Positions 8,029 to 16,144 of a stretch of 64,000 nucleotides of DNA are shown one piece after another (position 1 is the stretch's first letter; each line of letters starts with the position of its first letter). Below the pieces are notes generated by a model. It was given only the letters and a program-made list of their open reading frames with translations. It did not search any database and was not told where the DNA came from. Origin of the DNA: Photobacterium sp. DA100 (lineage in GTDB: Bacteria > Pseudomonadota > Gammaproteobacteria > Enterobacterales > Vibrionaceae); NCBI RefSeq assembly GCF_029223585.1, contig NZ_CP119424.1, forward strand, positions 992,001-1,056,000. Direction: 5' to 3'. A program made the translations under genes and the position numbers.

Positions 8029-8931
8029 TTAATTCAACAGCAGCGGAACACCAGACTGCTTCAGCAGCGCAAACTCGAGGTTTTGATATGCATGGCCGTT
8101 ACCGGCTACTTCTACCAACAGGCTATCTGGAACATCCACCGTTTTAAACTCCCCTAATTGCTTTTCACTTCTAGACAGGGGCTCATGAACTTCAACGTAA
8201 ACGCTGCCATCCGATTCAACAGCATACTTCAACGGCTGGTTAATGACCTGGACGCGAGTGCCTCTGGACACCTGGCTAAACAGCCATTCAACATCCCACG
8301 GATTCATTCGTATACAACCAGAACTCACACGCATACCGATACCGAAGTCCTTATTGGTACCGTGGATTAGATACTGGCCGCTTCCATATGAAAGCCTCAT
8401 TGCATAGTCGCCAAGTGGATTTTCAGGGCCGGCAGGCACAACCGCCGGTAATTCGATATTGTGCTTTTCACGATATTCCCGACGAATATTTGCCGTCGGT
8501 GTCCAGCTTGGGTTTTCAATCATTTGGCTGATACTGGTAGTCATTTTTGGGGTCTCACGCCCAACTCTGCCTATCCCAATAGGAAAAACGTACATTTTTT
8601 CGCTGTTGTTAGGAAAATAGTACAAACGTAGCTCAGCCAAATTGATGACAATACCCTCACGCTTCGCCTTCGGCAAAATCAACTGCATAGGGATAGTCAA
8701 CAAAGATCCAGGCGTAGGCAAAAAAGGATCAACTCCCGGATTAGCTGCCATCAGCTGTAATAGACCAACATTGTATTTGTTAGCAATATCCAGCAAGCTA
8801 TCGCCATTGTTGACTTGGTAGTACTCCATGACGCCTACTAACTTACTGTCTGAATTTGGCTTTTGATATTCAATAGCTTGAGCCGAGTACGACATTACAC
8901 CAGCGAGTAGCATTAACAACAAGCGTCTCAC
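8029..8931 (-). CDS. L,D-transpeptidase with LysM domain (YkuD/ErfK family)
   Basis: A 300-residue periplasmic enzyme. Residues 1-19 are a signal peptide ending SAQA. A LysM peptidoglycan-binding module covers about 36-80 (YYQVNNGDSLLDIANKYNVG). The YkuD catalytic domain follows at about 95-235, with His190 in LIHGT and catalytic Cys206 in SSGCIRMN. Enzymes of this type make 3-3 peptidoglycan cross-links or attach Braun-type lipoproteins to peptidoglycan (E. coli ErfK, YbiS, YcfS); which reaction applies here is not decidable. The start is GTG at 8931 with a strong GGAGG site; the signal peptide begins there. Confidence 0.92.
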   Translation of the reverse strand: MRRLLLMLLAGVMSYSAQAIEYQKPNSDSKLVGVMEYYQVNNGDSLLDIANKYNVGLLQLMAANPGVDPFLPTPGSLLTIPMQLILPKAKREGIVINLAELRLYYFPNNSEKMYVFPIGIGRVGRETPKMTTSISQMIENPSWTPTANIRREYREKHNIELPAVVPAGPENPLGDYAMRLSYGSGQYLIHGTNKDFGIGMRVSSGCIRMNPWDVEWLFSQVSRGTRVQVINQPLKYAVESDGSVYVEVHEPLSRSEKQLGEFKTVDVPDSLLVEVAGNGHAYQNLEFALLKQSGVPLLLN

Positions 8932-9116
8932 ACCAGTACCTCCATCTAAAAGATCCCCTAATTATGGCAAATCTCATTCTGCTTCATTTTATGAATAACC
9001 TAATTAGCAAAAATGAGACGTAATGTGACGATTTTACTTGTGACAACAGCTGTCTTCGTCAACAAAACGTCAATGATTTTCTGAGAGCTTAACTTGTGAC
9101 CAATCATCAAGTCAAA

Positions 9117-9141
9117 AAAGGCGGGGAAGTCCCCGCCTTTT
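9117..9141 (-). terminator. Rho-independent terminator of the desaturase gene
   Basis: AAAGGCGGGG, AAGT loop and CCCCGCCTTT. The left A-run gives the T-tract on the minus strand; it lies 20 bases beyond the desaturase stop. Confidence 0.9.
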
Positions 9142-9161
9142 ACTAGTTAGTCCGTTTAAAC

Positions 9162-10295
9162 TTATACGTACTGCGCTGTAATGCGTTGCCATGACTGGCG
9201 TTGCTCCTCCAGCATTCGCTTCATTTCATGGTATTGCTGTAGAAATTCAAAACTTTCGTAATGCTTGAGCAATTTCTTTTTCTTCAGCTCAATCAAACGC
9301 TTCTTGGCATCGTAATAATCCGCAATTTTCTGTAACAAGAGTTCGTACTCCTCATCCAGCCTGGCGAGTTTTAGCTGATTGCTTAAACTCGACTCATTTA
9401 CCATCAGCTTTTGCTGTACACGACGGTGAAGCATTCTAGCTTTCGCTTTCTCGATGCGATCTTCAGGGCTGATACGCAGGTTTTTCGTTACTCCAATCCA
9501 AGACAACGACTTAATTAACCATTTTGTCGGATCAAACTGCCACCAGCGTATCCCATTACGGTAATCATTTTCGAATATGTGATGGAAGTTATGATACCCC
9601 TCCCCGAATGTCAGCAAAGCCAAAAAGCCGTTATCTCGGGCGGTATTCTTGTCGGTATACGGCTGAGATCCCCATAGATGAGCCAGCGAGTTAATAAAAA
9701 ATGTTGTGTGATGGCTGAGTACCAACCTAACCACTCCGACTAGCAACAACGCGCCCCAAATGTCTCCATGGAGGACACCAAACAACAGCGGAATACCAAA
9801 GTTAGTCAAAATAGCCAAGAGGACATAGTTCCTATGTTGCCACATCACGATCTTATCTTTCTGCAAATCACGGCAGTTCCCGTAGTCACTGTAGCGGCTC
9901 GCTTGATACTCCCTAAGCATCCAGCCTATATGACTGTAAAAGAAGCCTCTGTTGGCTGAGTAAGGGTCTTTATCATTATTATCAACAAAGCGATGATGAA
10001 CACGATGATCAGAAGACCAATGCAAAATACTATTCTGCAGTGCAAAAGCCCCGCCAATGGCAAAAATAAACCTTACAACAGGGTTGGCTTCGTACGTCTT
10101 ATGCGACCAGAGCCTGTGGTAGCCAGCCGTAATCGACAAACCACAGAATGAGAAAGCAAATAGCAACATAAGCCATTGCACACCATCAAAACCGACAAAA
10201 TAGGCATACAAGGGTGTCGCTATGACAGCAACAAGAAAAGTTAAGGTGAATATCGCAACATTTAGCCACAATACAGGAGGTTTGGTAGCGGTCAT
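9162..10295 (-). CDS. membrane acyl-CoA / fatty-acid delta-9 desaturase
   Basis: A 377-residue integral-membrane di-iron desaturase. It has the three histidine clusters of the OLE1/stearoyl-CoA desaturase type: HRLWSH near residue 60, HRVHH near 97, and HNFHH near 235. Four hydrophobic segments alternate with them. It introduces a double bond into saturated acyl chains and helps set membrane fluidity. The last 90 or so residues are a long charged coiled coil (EKAKARMLHRRVQQKL and LLQKIADYYDAKKRLIEL), beyond the catalytic domain. I place the start at 10295, because AGGA lies eight bases upstream of that ATG; an in-frame ATG at 10313 has no ribosome-binding site. Confidence 0.92.
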   Translation of the reverse strand: MTATKPPVLWLNVAIFTLTFLVAVIATPLYAYFVGFDGVQWLMLLFAFSFCGLSITAGYHRLWSHKTYEANPVVRFIFAIGGAFALQNSILHWSSDHRVHHRFVDNNDKDPYSANRGFFYSHIGWMLREYQASRYSDYGNCRDLQKDKIVMWQHRNYVLLAILTNFGIPLLFGVLHGDIWGALLLVGVVRLVLSHHTTFFINSLAHLWGSQPYTDKNTARDNGFLALLTFGEGYHNFHHIFENDYRNGIRWWQFDPTKWLIKSLSWIGVTKNLRISPEDRIEKAKARMLHRRVQQKLMVNESSLSNQLKLARLDEEYELLLQKIADYYDAKKRLIELKKKKLLKHYESFEFLQQYHEMKRMLEEQRQSWQRITAQYV

Positions 10296-10387
10296 CCTTT
10301 TGATCCTATCCATTGAGCGTACAACTGTAAGCTAGAATAGCTCTCATTAACTTTTCCGTCAATTGGTTAAACATTTAGCAACAAAAA

Positions 10388-10414
10388 AAAGCCATCATTT
10401 CTGATGGCTTTTTT
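10388..10414. terminator. bidirectional Rho-independent terminator
   Basis: GCCATCA, TTTC loop and TGATGGC flanked by eight A and six T. It ends the minus-strand NAD(P)-binding protein gene and insulates the desaturase promoter. Confidence 0.85.
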
Positions 10415-10439
10415 GCTAGACCCAAACCAAGCAACGCCG

Positions 10440-11084
10440 CTATTTTATTATGTTTTTGGTAAAGACCGGATCTACACACGCATAAACCTTGCCGATCGCA
10501 TTATCATCGCAAATCAACTGGTAGATCATGCGGGCTACTTCACTTCGAGTAATCAAACCATGCACCTCACCTTCGTTGTAAAGCTTACCTTGCCCTGTCA
10601 CTTCGCCGTCTTGCAATCCTCCCGGACGGAGGATCGTGTAATCCAGACCGCTGGTTGTCAACCAAGATTCAGCAAGGCTTTTCTCCCTTACAGAGTTTCC
10701 AAACACGGCCTTTGCCTTATCAGACAAGTACGACCAAGAATCGCCGCATCCCAAAGAAGTGACCATAATGAAACGGCGTAGGTTTCGCTGTTCGAGTTCA
10801 TCTATCACCGAACGGTGCCCAACATAATCAACGGGAGTATCGGCTTGAAAACTGCCCATGGTAGATACAGCGACAGCATTCTCAGGCGATGAGTCTAGAA
10901 AAGCTTTAATACTCTTCCGCTCTAGCGCATCACCAAGAACAACATTCACCCCCATCTCCTCAAGTGTTGCTGCACGCTCAGGCTTACGAACCATTGCATA
11001 GACTTCAGCACCCATTGCGCGAAAGTAGCGAGCAACTTCAAAACCAAGGCCTCGGCTTGCACCAAACAAAACTACTGGGTTCAT
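10440..11084 (-). CDS. NAD(P)-binding NmrA/atypical SDR family protein, likely Fur-controlled
   Basis: A 214-residue Rossmann protein. It opens with VVLFGASRGLGFEVARYF, a GxxxGxG-type dinucleotide-binding loop. An acidic and basic second strand follows (VYAMVRKPERAATLEE), then GDALERKSIKAFL and LRRFIMVTSLGCGDSW, the usual order of NmrA-like and NAD(P)H-binding proteins. The classic SDR YxxxK pair is not clear, so it may be an NAD(P) sensor or flavin-reductase-like enzyme; the substrate is unknown. I start it at ATG 11084, which has AAGGTGG at the right distance; the extra upstream residues in the open frame include the promoter. A 19-bp Fur-box match sits 28 bases ahead of this start. Confidence 0.8.
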   Translation of the reverse strand: MNPVVLFGASRGLGFEVARYFRAMGAEVYAMVRKPERAATLEEMGVNVVLGDALERKSIKAFLDSSPENAVAVSTMGSFQADTPVDYVGHRSVIDELEQRNLRRFIMVTSLGCGDSWSYLSDKAKAVFGNSVREKSLAESWLTTSGLDYTILRPGGLQDGEVTGQGKLYNEGEVHGLITRSEVARMIYQLICDDNAIGKVYACVDPVFTKNIIK

Positions 11085-11111
11085 TGACTTTTCCACCTTA
11101 AAAACACAAAC

Positions 11112-11130
11112 GAAAATGATTATAACTATC
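11112..11130. promoter_or_regulatory. candidate Fur box
   Basis: The 19 bases match the Fur consensus palindrome (GATAATGATTATCATTATC) at 16 positions by my count. They end 28 bases upstream of the ATG of the NAD(P)-binding protein gene, where a repressor site would cover the promoter. Not tested by a weight-matrix scan. Confidence 0.6.
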
Positions 11131-11196
11131 AATTGCGTTTCATGTTAACTTCCAGTTGATTTGTTGATCTACCCCAAGAAAAAGTTAAAACACTGC

Positions 11197-11682
11197 TCAC
11201 TTAATATACTTAACATGCGCCTCCATCTCTTCGCCGATTTCCTTACGCATATTCATCAGTCGGATAGCTGACTGTCTCAGCACCTTATCTTCGTCTGTCT
11301 CCGGCAGCCACTCTGGCACCTCGGTCGGTTGCCCGTGTTCATCAACCGCCACCATGATCACAATACAGTGGGTCGTAAGCTGGTTTTTAAGTTCCTTTGG
11401 ATCGCTTGCTTGAACATCGATCGCAATATGCATCGAGGATCGACCGGTATAAATAACTTTTGCCGTGACTTCTACCAAATTGCCGACATGGATAGGTTTT
11501 ACGAAACGAATTCCACCTGCATAAGCTGTAATACAATACTTGCCGCTCCAACCGGCAGAACAAGCATATGCCGCCAAATCAATCCATTTCATTACAGCCC
11601 CGCCATGGACCTTACCTCCGAAGTTGACATCACCGGGCTCGGCCAAAAATCTCAGTGTTACTTCGCGCTTTCTCTCACTCAT
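11197..11682 (-). CDS. hotdog-fold acyl-CoA thioesterase (YciA-like)
   Basis: A 161-residue single-hotdog protein. The active-site region is GDVNFGGKVHGGAVMKWIDLAAYACS: the Asn of DVN and the GG..MKWID helix start are typical of the YciA/BACH class, which hydrolyses acyl-CoA to free CoA and fatty acid. The strand FVKPIHVGNLVEVTAKVIYTGRSSMHI is the second half of the fold. The C-terminus is a charged helix (MRKEIGEEMEAHVKYIK). The start at 11682 has TAGGAG at the correct spacing; an earlier in-frame ATG at 11703 does not. It is on the same strand as the NAD(P)-binding gene but separated by 112 bases. Confidence 0.88.
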   Translation of the reverse strand: MSERKREVTLRFLAEPGDVNFGGKVHGGAVMKWIDLAAYACSAGWSGKYCITAYAGGIRFVKPIHVGNLVEVTAKVIYTGRSSMHIAIDVQASDPKELKNQLTTHCIVIMVAVDEHGQPTEVPEWLPETDEDKVLRQSAIRLMNMRKEIGEEMEAHVKYIK

Positions 11683-11890
11683 ACTAACTCCTACAACGCC
11701 CAACGGCTTCCCGTCAGTGAGCTATGTTTTCACCTAGCCATAGATTAATCACTCAATTCAGCCACCAGTATTAACACAAAAGCAACATCATACCTATGTT
11801 CAGTTCACGTATTTGGTAATTAACAGAAATAGATAAACATTCATATTGAACTTTACCCAGACAAATCACTAGTCGAGCGAAGTGTACACA

Positions 11891-11916
11891 AGAAAAAAGC
11901 GCCCGCAGGCGCCTTT
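11891..11916 (-). terminator. Rho-independent terminator of the coiled-coil gene
   Basis: GCGCC, CGCA loop and GGCGC with an A-run on the left that gives the T-tract on the minus strand. It is 26 bases beyond the coiled-coil gene stop. Confidence 0.75.
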
Positions 11917-11942
11917 AGTATCGAGTCATTACTAGCCAACAA

Positions 11943-12620
11943 CTAAGAGCCTTGGCTTACCGCCTCTAGCTGAACCTGTAGGCTGGCAAGTTGCTGTTTA
12001 AGGGTTGTATTTTGCTCAACAAGGGACTGATTTTCGTCCAACGCTTGAGCCTTTACTACTTCCAGCTGATTGAGCTGCTCTTCGAGCTGTTTATTGGTTT
12101 CGGTGGCAGCTTCTAGATCTGCCTTCGCTTTGCGGGCATTTCGCTGTGCTGTTTGTTTCGCTTTAGTCGCCTTGGTAACTAGTGCCTGGCTGTCCAAAAC
12201 AGATTGATTTAATTCGCTAATCTGGCTTTCTTGTTCAGCCACAAGCTTTGATAGCTCTTCCTCTTTGGTTTTTGCCACCTCTAGAGACTCCGATAACTGA
12301 TCCACCGAACTCGTTGGTAATCCGGTCAATACACTCCACTGATCAGCCATATTCCTTGTCACTTGATCCATAAGATCAAAGGGAAAGCATAATGATTGTT
12401 GTTGATCATCTCGATAAGCAAATTGCTTATCCATCTCTTCAATCAATTTGAGGCTTTGCTGATAACTTTGCTGGAGCATCATCTTCGTGCTATCGACCGT
12501 CATGGTTTCGATAGCCTTGCCTGCCAACATCATATTTTGAAAATACTTAACAAACGCCTCTGGCTGAGCCGCTTCGCCAAGTTTCATTAAAGGGTGAGAA
12601 TTAACATCATATTCCATCAT
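11943..12620 (-). CDS. coiled-coil protein, possibly phasin-like
   Basis: A 225-residue soluble protein. Residues 1-95 are helical and Met/Gln-rich (VKYFQNMMLAGKAIETMTVDSTKMMLQQSYQQSLKLIEEM). From about residue 105 to the end it is a continuous heptad-rich coiled coil (TKEEELSKLVAEQESQISEL, NKQLEEQLNQLE, NTTLKQQLASLQVQLE). There is no signal peptide or membrane span. The short amphipathic N-terminal part recalls granule-coating phasins, but no PHA synthesis gene is in the window, so this is only a suggestion. The start is one of two adjacent ATGs (12620 or 12617), both served by AGGA. Confidence 0.7.
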   Translation of the reverse strand: MMEYDVNSHPLMKLGEAAQPEAFVKYFQNMMLAGKAIETMTVDSTKMMLQQSYQQSLKLIEEMDKQFAYRDDQQQSLCFPFDLMDQVTRNMADQWSVLTGLPTSSVDQLSESLEVAKTKEEELSKLVAEQESQISELNQSVLDSQALVTKATKAKQTAQRNARKAKADLEAATETNKQLEEQLNQLEVVKAQALDENQSLVEQNTTLKQQLASLQVQLEAVSQGS

Positions 12621-12686
12621 GTGTTTCCTGCCATGCATCTACTTAAGTGGTTAAAAAAGTATGAAAAACCAGCCACCTATACTTAT

Positions 12687-12767
12687 ATCAAATTGACGAC
12701 ACGTTGGACAAATATTAAGCAAGTAATTTCATAAAATTTGATCTACACGCAACGAATCATCCAACGT
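12687..12767. repeat. two interleaved inverted repeats (pseudoknot-like order)
   Basis: ATCAAATT (12687-12694) pairs with AATTTGAT (12735-12742), and ACGTTGGA (12701-12708) pairs with TCCAACGT (12760-12767). Each arm is 8 perfect bases and the order is A-B-A'-B'. They lie in the 300-base interval between the coiled-coil gene (minus) and the lipase gene (plus). This could be RNA structure or operator DNA, or chance. Confidence 0.3.
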
Positions 12768-12923
12768 AACACGCCTGCATGACAGTTTTTTATGTGCAAG
12801 GTGATCATCTTCAAACCAAGGCGTTAGTCTAAATGTCACATACTTAAGCTATATGTTTTATACCCGACTGACTACGAGTTGCTGGATTCAGGGCTCAATC
12901 ATGATGGTAAGGATCTCCATTGA

Positions 12924-13772
12924 ATGAAACCACTCAAACGTTACCAATACGAACGCTATGCCATTCTCTGTAACCTCGCTTATCCCACGACATTCAATCA
13001 CACCCTATACGGATTTGATAAAAATGGCCGTCATGAAATCACTGATCGCTGGGGACGCACGATTATCCGTATCCTGTGGGGCAAGGAAAGCGAGGTTGTT
13101 GTAGTGTTCAAAGGCTCACAGAGTTTATGGGACTGGCTAGTTAACCTCGCCTGTTTTCCAAAGAAAATTCAATCCGGTGATAAGTGGTGCCATGTCCACT
13201 GGGGCTATTATTCTTTGATGGAACAAAGCAGCAAGGCTACTAGCATCAAACAGAACCCATTTCTGAGCGAAGCAATGCAGGCCGAATTGTTGCAGGCTAG
13301 CGAGATAAACCACCAGCAAGCTGGGCTAACACTCTACCAGCAAATCGAATCCGTTCTTCTACCCCAAATTAAACAAGGAAAAAAAATCACCTTCACCGGC
13401 CACTCCTCAGGCGGTGCAATGGCAATATTGGTCGCACATCGCCTCTATCAGAATCAGCCGGCTGCCATAAAGCGTATTGTTACCTTTGGCCAACCCGCAA
13501 CCGGGTTTTGGAATTTCAAGCAAGATTACCCCTTAGCCAAAAGAACCTATCGTATCTGCTGCGATCTGGATATCGTTACCTTTCTTCCACCGATTCCATT
13601 CATGTTCTGGCATGTCGGTAAAATGCTCTGGCTACACAATGGCAAGATCTATGAGGATACACCTACACTGGCGAGGCTGTATCGCTCTATTGTCAGTTGG
13701 TTACTAAGACCAATCACCTACCACTACATGAACAAGTACATTCGTAATAAAGATTTCTTCGATAAACACTGA
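12924..13772 (+). CDS. class 3 lipase family protein
   Basis: A 282-residue alpha/beta-hydrolase of the Lipase_3 family. The nucleophile elbow is FTGHSSGGAMAILVAH, with Ser in GHSSG near residue 162. The conserved upstream segment VVVVFKGSQSLWDWLVNL gives the oxyanion-hole region, and FGQPATGFWNFK follows after the nucleophile. The Asp and His needed for a full triad are plausible at CDLDIVTFLPP and in the C-terminal WHVG/WLHN region. There is no signal peptide, so it is likely cytoplasmic or exported by another route. Triglyceride lipase or esterase activity is inferred from family. Confidence 0.85.
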   Translation: MKPLKRYQYERYAILCNLAYPTTFNHTLYGFDKNGRHEITDRWGRTIIRILWGKESEVVVVFKGSQSLWDWLVNLACFPKKIQSGDKWCHVHWGYYSLMEQSSKATSIKQNPFLSEAMQAELLQASEINHQQAGLTLYQQIESVLLPQIKQGKKITFTGHSSGGAMAILVAHRLYQNQPAAIKRIVTFGQPATGFWNFKQDYPLAKRTYRICCDLDIVTFLPPIPFMFWHVGKMLWLHNGKIYEDTPTLARLYRSIVSWLLRPITYHYMNKYIRNKDFFDKH

Positions 13773-13849
13773 CCGATTTCAAACATCAACTATGGAGCCC
13801 TGGCTAAAACAGGTATAGTGAGGCCAGGCTCATAACTTTACTTACCGAC

Positions 13850-14578
13850 ATGTCAGAATCTACAACCGTCTTTAGCTCGCTCATTCATTCCCGGCGCTCT
13901 GTGCGCAAATACGATCAAGCCGCATCATTTGATCACCAGGCCGTAGCCCGGTCACTAGAACTCGCTACACTCTCGCCAAATAGCTCCAACATGCAGCTCT
14001 GGGAGTTTCACCGCGTTATCAACCAAGAAAAGCGTGACCAACTCGCCCAGTACTGCATGGGACAAAATGCTGCCAAGACCGCCAATGAATTAGTCGTGTT
14101 TGTGGTTACACCGCACAAATGGAAAGGCCGAGCTGAGTTGAATGCTTCGCAAATCCGCCATGCCTTCGAAGGCCGAGAAGATGCAACCGCCAAGCGCGCC
14201 CTGAAGTACTACGAAAAGCTGATCCCGTTTGTCTACAATAATGATCGCCTTGGGATCTTCGGCGTTGCCAGAAAGATCCTCAGTGCACTAATGGGGCTGA
14301 AAAAGCCAATGGTAAGGGAAGTCAGCAAAAGCGACTTGCGTGTCTGCCTTCATAAAAGCAGCTCCTTGGCCGCGATGACCTTCATGACCGCAATGCGTGC
14401 CGAAGGCTATGATACCTGCCCGATGGAAGGCTTTGACTCTAAACGGGCCAAAGCTCTGCTCGGTTTGCACAAAGATGCCGAAATCACCATGATTGTCAGC
14501 TGTGGCAAACGTGCCGACGATGGTATCTACAGCGAGAGACACCGTGTTGCCAGTGATGAGGTTATAATCAGTCATTAA
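13850..14578 (+). CDS. nitroreductase-family FMN oxidoreductase
   Basis: A 242-residue protein with the nitroreductase N-terminal signature SSLIHSRRSVRKYD and the following LATLSPNSSNMQLWEFHRV, where SRRSxRxF/Y and PSSxNxQPW contact FMN. The C-terminal part has the conserved MTFMTAMRAEGYDTCPMEGFD segment, close to the dimer-interface and FMN region of NfsB-type enzymes. It should use NAD(P)H to reduce nitroaromatics, quinones or enones; the natural substrate is unknown. It follows the lipase gene by 77 bases, with an imperfect hairpin between them (about 13793-13829), so a joint transcript is possible. Confidence 0.88.
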   Translation: MSESTTVFSSLIHSRRSVRKYDQAASFDHQAVARSLELATLSPNSSNMQLWEFHRVINQEKRDQLAQYCMGQNAAKTANELVVFVVTPHKWKGRAELNASQIRHAFEGREDATAKRALKYYEKLIPFVYNNDRLGIFGVARKILSALMGLKKPMVREVSKSDLRVCLHKSSSLAAMTFMTAMRAEGYDTCPMEGFDSKRAKALLGLHKDAEITMIVSCGKRADDGIYSERHRVASDEVIISH

Positions 14579-14668
14579 TTGAGCAAATAAAACGCCAGCC
14601 ATACCCACAAGGTTTCTTTTGCGGTATGGTGTTGGCAATCAAAGCAAAAAGAACGGTCAGTAGTCCAG

Positions 14669-15169
14669 ATGAAACAGCTCATCGAACGAAAAAACCGGTG
14701 GATGGCAAGCCATATCACCGATGCGGAGTTTCCAACCCCTCTCAGTGAACAAGGCCTTGCCTTATACCTAGATGCCCAAGCATCACTCGAGTTTGGATCC
14801 TGCCAAACTTCTGATTCCTCCGGCTATGACTCACTGACCATCTACCCTGTAGACTGCCATCCCCTCACTATTCGATATTCGCTAGTCCTTGCCAACCGTT
14901 GGCAGGATGAATCAGACAAGGAAGCCATTATTGAGTACCTGACCCAAATCATGTTCGAAGACGACTCACCAGCACAGTTGTATGTCGGCTTCTTCAAAGG
15001 CAAACCGGCCGCCTGCGGCATGCTGTTCCTTGACGAAGAACATGGTTCACTCATTTGTGATGTTGCAGCGCTACCACTGCCAAACCAGCAACAACTAATG
15101 AGTGAGATGCAACAGGCGCTGGCAGCAAAAGCCTCAAATCAACCGCTCTATTGCGAGCAACTGAAATAA
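14669..15169 (+). CDS. hypothetical protein with GNAT-like C-terminal segment
   Basis: A 166-residue acidic soluble protein I do not recognise with confidence. The segment QLYVGFFKGKPAACGMLFLDEEHGSLICDVAALPLPN resembles the central beta-strands of GNAT acetyltransferases (strand, G-x-P-A turn, strand, x-DV-x-LP). However, the acetyl-CoA P-loop (Q/RxxGxG/A) is missing. It may be a degenerate acetyltransferase relative. It follows the nitroreductase gene on the same strand by 90 bases and ends in a bidirectional terminator, so the lipase, nitroreductase and this gene may form one unit. Confidence 0.65.
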   Translation: MKQLIERKNRWMASHITDAEFPTPLSEQGLALYLDAQASLEFGSCQTSDSSGYDSLTIYPVDCHPLTIRYSLVLANRWQDESDKEAIIEYLTQIMFEDDSPAQLYVGFFKGKPAACGMLFLDEEHGSLICDVAALPLPNQQQLMSEMQQALAAKASNQPLYCEQLK

Positions 15170-15209
15170 CCAATTTGTTATTCTAGTCAGGATTATACTG
15201 TTCATAGCA

Positions 15210-15243
15210 AAAGAGCCAGTCACAAAGTAACTGGCTCTTTTTT
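15210..15243. terminator. bidirectional Rho-independent terminator
   Basis: AGAGCCAGT and ACTGGCTCT with a 9-base loop and a T-run after the right arm, between converging genes. Confidence 0.85.
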
Positions 15244-15283
15244 CATCGAATGTTTGTGAATACTGTGTTTTAGTATTCAGGGT

Positions 15284-16096
15284 TTATCGGCTTAAATGCT
15301 TAGCGAAGAACTGCTGTAGTTTTTCCGTAACCAAATCAGCCTGCTCTAAATTACTAATGTGGCCCGCGTTCGGAATCAAAACAAACTCGCTGCCCGTAAT
15401 GCCATCGTGCATAAGCTGCGACTCGAGAACGGGACGCATACGGTCTTGCGCGCCCACCATAATGAGTGTCGGTAACGCAAACATTTCAGCATATTCAAAC
15501 ATGTCACGACGGCCGAACACCATTCGCCCCACCTTAGCCAATGCCAATGCCCTTTCTTTATCTGCTGTAAGCAACCTCTGGCGGAATGCAGTACGTAAAG
15601 GACTATCTTTCTCGAGCGCTGCAAACTGACGCTCATCGAAAAAGTCTACGATGTCAGATGTTATCGTCGCATTCTCTTCAATCTCTGCCAGCTTTGCAAA
15701 ATACTTGGTATGGACGACTTCCGGCTCAAGACCCACGAAGGTATCCATCAGTACCAGGCTCGTGACCCGGGCAGGCGCATTAACTACCAGCTCTGTCGCC
15801 CACATACCACCGGATGACAACCCAACCAGTGAAAACGTGTCAATCTCCAAGTAGTCGAGCAAACTAAGTACGTCATTGGCGTAATCTTTCAAGCTACGCG
15901 TTGATTCTGGCGCTGCCGCAGAAGCCCCGTGGCCCCAGAATTCCGGTACTATGCAGCGGTGAGACTGACTTAATACCTCAACTTGCGGCGCCCACATTGA
16001 GCTGTCCCACAAATAGCTATGGCCGAAGACAATGACAGGGCCTTCGCCAATATCCTGATAATGCATGGTCTGCGTATTAATAGTAAAAGTTTTCAT
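15284..16096 (-). CDS. alpha/beta-hydrolase
   Basis: A 270-residue cytoplasmic hydrolase with the full fold. The oxyanion loop is VIVFGHSYLWDSSMW, the nucleophile elbow is LVGLSSGGMWATELV (Ser in GLSSG near residue 97), the acid is in LPTLIMVGAQDRMRP, and the final His is in IPNAGHISNLEQ. This is the layout of small esterases and lactonases such as 3-oxoadipate enol-lactonase-like enzymes. No substrate can be assigned. I use the ATG at 16096; the open frame could also begin at TTG 16105. The gene follows the MATE exporter gene on the same strand, 49 bases downstream of its stop. Confidence 0.85.
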   Translation of the reverse strand: MKTFTINTQTMHYQDIGEGPVIVFGHSYLWDSSMWAPQVEVLSQSHRCIVPEFWGHGASAAAPESTRSLKDYANDVLSLLDYLEIDTFSLVGLSSGGMWATELVVNAPARVTSLVLMDTFVGLEPEVVHTKYFAKLAEIEENATITSDIVDFFDERQFAALEKDSPLRTAFRQRLLTADKERALALAKVGRMVFGRRDMFEYAEMFALPTLIMVGAQDRMRPVLESQLMHDGITGSEFVLIPNAGHISNLEQADLVTEKLQQFFAKHLSR

Positions 16097-16144
16097 ACAT
16101 TCCAATCCAAATTCTTGTTTTAGTTATGTTCTATTACGCCAGTG

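Noticed and set aside
10404..10781. 125-codon plus-strand frame over the NAD(P)-binding gene
   Set aside because: Antisense shadow of a well supported gene; it starts inside a terminator.
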